This document shows positions 56,391 through 64,000 of a stretch of DNA of 64,000 nucleotides, piece after piece (positions within the stretch are counted from its first letter, which is position 1; each line of letters begins with the position of its first letter). Origin of the DNA: Pomphorhynchus laevis (lineage: Eukaryota > Acanthocephala > Palaeacanthocephala > Echinorhynchida > Pomphorhynchidae); assembly GCA_012934845.2 (NCBI GenBank), contig WNNJ02002034.1:19483-83482 (forward strand). The letters run 5' to 3'. The translations under genes and the position numbers were made by a program. Under the pieces are notes generated by a model, which saw nothing but the letters and a program-made list of their open reading frames with translations, ran no database searches and was not told the origin of the DNA.

Positions 56391-56932
56391 TAATTTTTAA
56401 CGTTGCTTTTTCAGTGTCTCCACCTAGTTTAGTTGACTCAGACTAAACTTACAACGGGCCATCCAGCAGCTTCTGACAGGGGGCTGTCCTGCTTAAGGCG
56501 GTTGCAAGCTGGAACAAGATCTATAAAGATCTGCCACCTTCACCCCACGTGCTACGCGACTTTGCTATTGGCCATTACCTGGTCTTTTAAACGTGATCAC
56601 GTAAAGCAGTATACATTTTAAAGTGTAAACATCTTTAAATGCAAACTTCTCCCTTTTTTAAATTAATTTTTACGAACAAATAAGACAATGGAGATAATGT
56701 ACATAGACGCTATCAAAAATACAATATGAATATATCAAAACTTCATAAAACTCGCTTGAAAAATAGCAAAAAGTTTTTTTTTTAATTTTTTTCAATTAAA
56801 ATAATTTTTTTATAACAATACATTTTCAGTTACCCGGAAATGGACCCTCTACATATTTTTACAAAATTGTTCATTCATTTAAGTTATAAATACTAAATCC
56901 ACAATCTTCTTCCATTTTGTATATATTATTAA

Positions 56933-57046
56933 AGGAACGAAGAAGAAGAAAAAGTAAAAAATTTTTGTAATCCTGATGATGATAGCAGGAGCTATCGAAA
57001 TATAGAATTTTAATCAAATAAAGAATATTTTTTCTTCTTCGTTCCT
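56933..57046. repeat. 114-bp inverted-repeat element with hammerhead-like core (R2)
   Basis: Duplicate of 50,319-50,432 carried by unit R2. The hammerhead-like core (56,973-57,000) is unchanged. Confidence 0.6.
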
Positions 57047-57055
57047 ATAATATAT

Positions 57056-60000
57056 TGATTTAAGTCTTTTATTGTGAAGTTGTGTCTCCCCCTTTTGAAA
57101 AAATAATAATGTAGAGATGAATTATTGGCCTCTTAGTCTCTCGACATTGGGCTAAAATAAATAAAAACACCGAATATACATTAAAACAAAGAAAAGTACA
57201 AAATGTCTTCGCGATGGCTACCGACTCTGTAGTTTGTCAATCTTCGTCAAGCTCATCTTTGAAAGATGGGGGCAGTCAAACACGTGAAGCAAAGAATTAT
57301 ATGATTAAATGCAATACATACAGATGCATGTTGATGTGCGGTTATTAAGGGGGATATGAGTGGAGAAAAATTTATCATGGTACCCATGAAGAGAAACTCT
57401 CCAAGTAAGAGGGCGTTTTGCGTTCGTGGATTTCGCCAATTGATTTGAATGAATGCAGGGGTTCGGTATATGTCTGGGTCAAGGAAAGATAATTTTACTT
57501 CAAGGTTTTCGAGATGATAGCAGAATTCAGCTGTTCTATGAAGATGAAGGCGATTACAAAGAAACACAGAACAAGGTTGAAGCTTTGAAATCTCTGCTAC
57601 ATCAGTAGAAGATTTAGGAGAGACACCTATAACGCGTTTAACAAATCTCCATTGACACCTGTCGATTTGGGCGAAGTTAGACAGAGACAAATCTTCCCAG
57701 AATGCAGATAATTCATATTGAATTATAGGAAGAAGCATGATACGGAAGTAGCGAATAGCACCTTCGAATGAGAGTGAACCAATGTTGGAAGCATGAGAGG
57801 TTGCAATTGCAACTTTAGATGCTTTGCGGTCAAGATGAAATTGGAACGACCATATGGATGAAAGCAGAATACCTAAGTAGGTGTAGTTCTTACAGAATTT
57901 TAGAGGGTGATTATTAAGTAATAGCTTGTCTGACCGGCGAATTGGCCTCCTATACGGAATTTTATAATTTTCGATTTCTCAATATTCACCTCTAATTGAT
58001 TTGTTCTACAGAATGCATCTAATGCTTTGAGAGAAAGCTGCGATTCCATGAAATCACGAAATATGATGATAAGATCATCAGCATAGAGAACTGATATGAT
58101 ATCTATGGAGTTTACACGAAGACATGAAGGTCGATCCGCTAAAAAGAAGGATAATAACAGTGGGCTCAAGGAGTTACCTTGAATGATTCCGCGGTTTGCG
58201 ATTAAAGGCTGGGAGAATTGAAGGCCATCGAAGACGCAGAGTGTGTTCGGACGTAAAATTGAGCAGAGAATATGAAGGAAGCGATCATAGACGTTGGCTT
58301 GATAAGCGAGTTTATTCAGCAGAAGTTCACGGTTGATAGAGTCGAAAGCTTTCTTAAAGTCTATGAATATGGCGTAAATGGCAGATTTTCGAGCAAAGCA
58401 TGATTTTACCTCATGGCGAACCATCTTGATAGTGTCAATGGTAGAGCAGCCGCGACGAAGCCAAATTGCTCTGGTAGAAGTAAGGATTCGCGCAATGACA
58501 TTAATCGATTTGCGAGGATGTGTGTGAAAAACTTGTATGCATGGTTGATAAGGGTGATGCCACGATAAGAGTCGATGAAGGAGGGATCACCTTTTCCTTT
58601 ATAAAGTACTTTGATGAATCCTCGCCTCCATGATGAGGGAATTGGTTTGCCGAAAAGAATGGAATTGAACAAGAAGGTCCAGTAACCGGAGAGAAAGGAA
58701 AATGAAGATATTATGTGCTTAATACACAGATTATCTGACCCAGCGGCTTTGTTAGAAGCCATACGAAACATGGATATTTCTAGCTCTTCAGTAATAAATG
58801 GTGCATTGAGTGGATCGAAATTACCGTAAGTAAGAAGGCTCATTAGATTAGTCGAAAGGGGAGATACATGTTTGAATGACAAGTGTAGAAGGTTCTTAAA
58901 ATGAACTGCCCACTTAGAGAGCGATATGCGAGAAGCGGTTTTGTTATTTGAAGACAAAAGTTTCCATGAAGATCGTTCCGCCTTGCGTAGCCGACTATTT
59001 TCTTCTAGACGAAGACGAGCATTTCGGTAATTAGTCTTCATCTTGCAATATTGGCGACGTAGTTGACAGAATTCACTTCTTTTGGATTTTGTGCATTCTG
59101 GATCCTTAGACATAGCGATTAGTGCTGTTTGAAAAGCCTTGGTCTGCGTGGGCTTACATTGAAATATGAAAGAGAGTAAAAGTTAGATCGTATAGTACAA
59201 GCAGCTAGCAGTGTATTGCAAATTATGATGTAACTATTTTCCAAGTCACCAGAGAAACTAATAGTTATAGCGTACTTGATATCAGACTGGTTTATTAAAG
59301 AAGGCTTAATAAGTCGACTGAAGCGAGATTGGTTCGGCTTAGGCTGAACTGGAATTAAGTGTGTGTGAAACATGCATGAAACAGGCTTATGTTTGCGAAG
59401 TAGGGGACATTCGGAAGCGAGGTCTAAATGCATTTGGCGAACTGTGGTATTAGAGAAAATAAAGTCAATGCAGCTTCTACCATTGAAAGCTTCATATGAC
59501 CAACCTTCGCAGGGAGTGGATATAACCACGTTAAAAGTATCAAAGTAGTCGATCAGTTGTTGTAGTTTTTAAGATGGTGGAGAAGCGTATCCGGCGTTGA
59601 AGTCACCGACCATTATTAATTGTGAAGTCATAGAGCATGTAATGATGAGTTGAGATAGTTCATCGATAATGTCGGAAGCTGTAAACAATGGGCTAAAATA
59701 GCATGCGACGATGGAAAGCTTGGGAGTTTGAACGATGAGGGAGTTTACTGAAGTTTGATAGGTCCAGTTTGCAAATGTGGAATTTATGGCCAGTAAGATT
59801 CCGCCAGAAGAACGGCCACGATTAGCAAAAGTAGCGGGTATGTCAAATGTGTAAAAACCGTTCAGAGATAAATGGGTGGTGTAAAACTTTCTAGCAATAC
59901 AATAAAGTCGTACGATTCGAAGTAATCTGATATGCCATCATGGAGGAGATATTTAGGGCCCTCTACGTTATATATGAGGAGACGATATGGTTTATTTAGT

Positions 60001-60316
60001 GTTGGTAAAATGGAAATAAGATGTGGGTTTGTGTCTAGTCAAATCGACTTAGGGACAGGCCTTAGTCCGGACTCATCACCAGAGTCTGCGGAATCAGGTA
60101 TCATAGTTGTTATCGTAGACGAGGGAATGTCAACACCTCTGTTGTCAGAAGGTTGTGGCTTCAAGTTGGAAAAGCTGATAATTTTATTATTGCGTATCCT
60201 AAATGAGTGTGACGGATCGGCTGTACGTCTATCGTACAATTGTTTCCGTAGCTGCCGCTGAGCGTCACGTTCGGTCATTGAGAGATCTGGACTGATGAAC
60301 AAACAGTCAAAACACG
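57056..60316 (-). mobile_element. LINE family B, copy B3 (duplicate of B2)
   Basis: The R2 counterpart of B2, sharing the same truncation point and the same frame breaks, so it arose by DNA duplication and not by a separate retrotransposition. Differences are scattered single bases, e.g. CAAAGAATTG versus TGGGAGAATTG near 58,210, and ISQ versus YQ-type changes in the motif A-B region. Confidence 0.9.
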
Positions 60317-60732
60317 GTCAAAACACGGTCAAAACTGATGAACACACGATCAAAATTATAAAATAGGCATTTATTGTAAATTAAATAAACACAAGACTTT
60401 TAAAGTCCCCTAATGGGCAATAGTAGAACAATCCCTAACGGGTCACAATTGAAATAAAAAAATAATATCTCAAATTTGAGCATCCTTGCACGACAGTGTA
60501 TCTTGAATTTTAAGATCATATATCGTATCACCAATAAAATTTTCCATTGCAATTCCTGCAAACCTTCCAATACTCGACCTCGCATTTCGCAATGCGACTG
60601 AAGCCGACCTAGCCATTAGAAAACCAATGTCCACTCTAAGATCTTCAATAAGTATTTAGTAATCAAGAATTTTTAAACTGGAAATTTAAATTGTAAGAAT
60701 TCCAGAGGGAGTACATCATTATTGTAATTAGC

Positions 60733-61942
60733 ATCATTATGAAGTGAATATGATACAGTGAAGGAATATATGAAAGTTTTAATGATTTGTGTGCGATCAA
60801 AATGATTTGTATCAAATGATACCAATCATTTAAGTGATTTAAGTTCAAATTATATAAATAATCAATTCTGTTGTCAAAAAATTATATATAAAGGAATTTT
60901 TAATTTAGTTTTAACATTTAATTACAAAAAGATCACATATTAAATAAGCTCACTGAGTCTACGTATTTCATATTGCAAATTAAAAATAATGCAAAATAAA
61001 AGTTAAATAGTTAAAAAATAAAAAATTAATTAATAATAAATAATTGTTATAAGATTTTATATAATTTTATATTAAGATGAATTATAAACTGAAATTAACA
61101 ATAAAAATCAATTTTTATGAATTGACTAATAGATAACAAACTATGTATCACAATAAAGATTAGTGATCCTAATGGTGGTGGGAGTTTATACTTTATTTTA
61201 GGAATATATTTACTTAAATCCAACCCTATTATTTCTTTACTTTTAGAAATATTTAAAAGTCCGGCTATATTTATGTTATATATACATTTATTAATGAAGT
61301 TTATGGTTAATGTACATTTTCTATTGTTATTATTAACATTTATTGTACGATTATAGTATTTTGTATTACAATAACTGTCTATTATACAACTTAGCCTATC
61401 ATAGTCGTTAATTAATTTTTGATTTATTGAACATATGATATCTTTAGAAAAACTTCTTATATTTACATAAAGATCTTTTAGCTTATTATCTCTTAAAAGT
61501 TGTTTCAATATTTCTAATTGTTCATTTATATGCATATCTTTTTTAATATTTTTAACTCTATTTTTCTTATTCCTTTTATCACCATGACTTCTTGGTTTGC
61601 GTTTATTTGGATTATTATAATATAGTTGTTTATTTTGTACAATGCTACTTCTGCCAATTCCTTGTACCACGTCATTCAATCCTAATGGGTACATGGAATT
61701 AAACGTTTTCATCCAAAAATCTTCTTTTTCTAATAGTTTTGATTTAATATGGATATGTTTTCTTCGATAATATGTTCTAAAATAAATAATTTACAGTTTT
61801 TAATATCATGTCCTATTAATCTCATAAGTTTATGAAATATAGTTTGACTATTATGCTGTATCAACATTTGGTCGGCTTCATCAATTATCCTCGTGTGAAT
61901 TCTTTAATCCTAGATGCAGCACTGTACACTACAATCAGCGTA
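60733..61942. repeat. Segmental duplication unit R3 (partial)
   Basis: Repeats the first 1.2 kb of R2 (offset 6,616) and stops inside the left inverted repeat of the TIR element at about 61,942, where RLE LINE F sequence takes over. It keeps CAA (Gln) where R1 and R2 have TAA in the PLE linker. Confidence 0.95.
61095..61942 (-). mobile_element. Naiad-like PLE derivative in R3 (least damaged linker)
   Basis: Linker open for 205 codons (61,712-61,095): FNSMYPLGLNDVVQGIGRSS, DKRNKKNRVKNIKKDMHINE, INQKLINDYDRLSCI, IGLDLSKYIPKIKYKLPPPLG. It then runs into the UTR (61,161 downward), where the last residues are UTR translation. EN is present only as its C-terminal part up to the TIR element's left repeat. 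Confidence 0.8.
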
Positions 61943-63040
61943 CGGGTAAAAATTTGCATCTTCAAACTTGGCAGCACGTTCGCTGTACTTGGCCATTTTA
62001 CTTTGTGTGTGGTAATTGAAGTGGTTATCCGGATTATTCGAACGATACAATTGGGCTAGGTGGTTGAATGTACAAATGTCCAGTAAGGACCGCTCTAATG
62101 TATCACCGAATAAACCGTTGCATTCGATGTCGATTCTTGCGTCCATATCTTGTGTTGTTGTAGGTCGCTCGAATTTGACATTTTCAGGCAGTGTTCGTAA
62201 TACGGGCTCAATCGCGATGACGACGTCACTTGGGTTAATCTCGATGCAACAAAATTGCGAACAGCATTATGCCTTATTGTTGGCAGACATCCAACTTGAC
62301 ACGCAAGGCAATGTCTGAGATCGAAACAGTTACCGCAGGTACAATTTTGTACTGCGTTAGGAGGTGGCCAGCCATATCTTATAGCCAGCGCGTCTTGAAA
62401 TTGACGTTTACTCAAATATCGTTTATAACTCACTATTGGTTTTGCCGATAGCCAAGTTGATGTTCCGGGACGTGATAAATAGCTTAAGATGGAGGTAAAA
62501 GATGCTCGTAAAGTTGAGGCAGTATCCCACCTCTCTTTCCACAATACATTATTTTCTTCTTTTAGAGATACGGCGATTTTCTTTTGTATGTCTTTTAATG
62601 CGTTTCCTGTATTATATTCTAGTAGTGGATTGCATATTAGTCTTGAGTTTCGAAATTTTCTCTCTGGTTCATCACAAGAATCATCAATCAAAGGCCTCCA
62701 AATCGCTTTGGCAACAATAACATATTGACATATTCATTATCTGTTATTAAACCTGTTATTGCTGGAATAAGCTGTTTCAACAGTGAATCAGACAGTTTGA
62801 CGTATGAATTTAGACTCCCTTCTCATGTTCCTTGAACATATGTCCACTTATACTAAAGAGACTGAGTCAGAGTCACATACGCAATATGAGGATTCAGTTT
62901 AGCAACGTTTGTAAGGTTGGTTACTGGGTCAGCCCAACGCCTAACTTTTTCAGTAATAAACTCGTCGACAAAAGATTGTGTTCCAATAATCGATCCCAAA
63001 ATTCGTGTTCCATTTGTGACTATTTTAACTCTAGGCTCCC
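61943..63040 (-). mobile_element. LINE with restriction-like endonuclease (family F), C-terminal part
   Basis: Minus strand, 5' to 3'. TRILGSIIGTQSFVDEFITEKV (about 63,000) and LNPHIAYVTLTQSL (about 62,885) are the post-RT thumb region. IPAITGLITDNEYVNMLLLPKRFGGL is at about 62,780-62,700. A Cys/His finger follows: FQDALAIRYGWPPP...CTCGNCFDLRHCLACQVG...RHNAVR (about 62,390-62,260). Then comes the nuclease-like segment DARIDIE...ERSLLDICTFN (about 62,145-62,060) and the conserved tail to 61,935. The finger followed by R-x-D-I...D-x-C/V matches RLE LINEs. RT core absent. One long frame (62,691-62,095) is open for 198 codons, so it is younger than family E. Confidence 0.75.
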
Positions 63041-63870
63041 AACTTTCTCCTGTTTTATATCTTGCTGCCTCCATTGTGCTCTTCAAAGCTTTTAAGCGTG
63101 ATCATCACCTCGTGGTATATGCGGATGATATTACATCCATGTTTTCTAGACGCATATGCAGAGATGTAGTCTCCGACTTCGGTCGTTTCTTTTTAAGATT
63201 AAAAGATCAGTTATACACATTTAATCTTATTTTAAACTCCAATAAATTGCAGGTGGTAGTCTTTCATGGCATCCCTACCACTAAAAAGAAGCTTAAGAGA
63301 CTAGCACTCTCTGTACTTTCCTCTATTTTTCAGCCTCAACCACTCCCCATCTTCACGAGTCGTGTAAAATATCTGGGGTTCACCGTTACTGTGAATTGTT
63401 CGGCGAAAGCTGACTGGGTATACTTAAACGTATCCGGAAGAGAGCTATGTGGGCTCTGAAACGGGCTTAGCATCTGTGATTGAATGGGAAACTGAAGTAA
63501 GCCTTTGGGGTAATTGGGCTATCTCGCAATTAGTCTTCTTCTCAAGAGGAATTTCCCCAGAGCAAAGATTAAGTTTTCTCAAGCTCCTCATCTCGTGATT
63601 ACCGACCATAGTCCGCCTCGACTAGACTCTTAGAGGGTGAGAGATCCCGAATGTTTCAGTCGGAATGCCGAATGCTGGTGCGGCCGGAGTGGTGTTGGCT
63701 CAGATCCCTCTGAACCTGAGGCCGTGAGGGTTGTAGAGGATGATATAAAAATCGTGGGCAATAATAGAGAAGTGTGTACTACTTGAACGCTGTGTTGTGT
63801 TGCTGTTCGTTACTTTCTTATCGGTTGTATTGTTAATAAAACCTTTATTTATTAAACGTTCACAAATTTA
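63041..63870 (+). mobile_element. LINE family D, copy D4 (5'-truncated)
   Basis: Starts in RT motif B (LSPVLYLAASIVLFKAFKRDHH, about 63,040), motif C VYADDITSMF (about 63,115), then FLRLKDQLYTFNLILNSNKLQVVVFHG, VKYLGFTVTVNCSAKADW (about 63,365-63,418). After a break it continues to the C-terminal region and the family 3' tail (63,640-63,730), ending GTTAATAAAACC at about 63,843. The 5' junction is inside LINE F, consistent with insertion by 5'-truncated reverse transcription. Confidence 0.8.
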
Positions 63871-64000
63871 AAAAATATAACTCATTTATTAATACTAAAA
63901 AACAAACAAACTAAAATTTAAATTTAACTTCGATTGCCAATAGTTCGATATCTGGCTTATTGTTAATCATTAACATACATTATTTTTTGCATGAAAAACG
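63871..64000. other. Non-coding, AT-rich window end
   Basis: No feature recognised. Confidence 0.4.

Larger units (their letters stand above)
54117..60732. repeat. Segmental duplication unit R2 (6,616 bp)
   Basis: The fullest unit. Both shared lesions and shared inserts with R1 show that the unit was already decayed when it duplicated. Differences from R1 are scattered single bases plus the two large indels. R2 is followed directly by R3. Confidence 0.95.

Overview
The window looks like AT-rich nuclear DNA from an invertebrate animal. It holds one clearly intact host gene, an unspliced aldo-keto reductase, and the rest is almost entirely retroelements. The reasons for an animal are the mix of elements: Penelope-like elements (PLEs) of two architectures, APE-type LINEs of several lineages, LINEs with a restriction-like endonuclease, Ty3/gypsy fossils, satellites and foldback elements. 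I cannot name the species or phylum from sequence alone. There is no sign of bacterial gene organisation.

Left part (1-21,300). A decayed canonical PLE (RT followed by a C-terminal GIY-YIG nuclease) opens the window. It is followed by a nine-unit 91-bp satellite, AT-rich non-coding DNA, and a decayed restriction-enzyme-like-endonuclease (RLE) LINE on the minus strand. Next comes a PLE of a second kind (Naiad-like, linker-CxC-RT), then a Ty3/gypsy fossil split by a LINE of family A. A 183-bp satellite array follows, interrupted by a nearly complete LINE of family B with ORF1 and ORF2. Weak RT remnants and a 202-bp hairpin element end this part.

Middle (21,300-48,300). The aldo-keto reductase gene sits at 22,552-23,523 (minus). 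Beyond it lie PLE fragments in inverted arrangement, two head-to-head LINEs of family D that diverge from about 30,050, a third truncated family D copy, and a Naiad-like PLE with RT and 3' UTR. Then come a Ty3/gypsy RT/RNase H fossil, two convergent family A LINEs (one an internal-deletion derivative), and a CR1-like LINE (family C).

Right part (48,366-61,942) is a tandem segmental duplication of about 6.6 kb present 2.2 times. Each unit carries the N-terminal GIY-YIG part of a Naiad-like PLE, a terminal-inverted-repeat element inserted in that nuclease domain, a family B LINE and a short inverted-repeat element with a hammerhead-ribozyme-like core. The window closes with a second RLE LINE (minus) abutting the 3' end of a family D LINE (plus).

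Taken together, overlapping copies of the Naiad-like family show the order GIY-YIG, linker, CxC, RT, 3' UTR, i.e. the permuted N-terminal-endonuclease type. Its 3' UTR is repeated about eight times in the window, and a 29-nt piece of it is also found in the 183-bp satellite.
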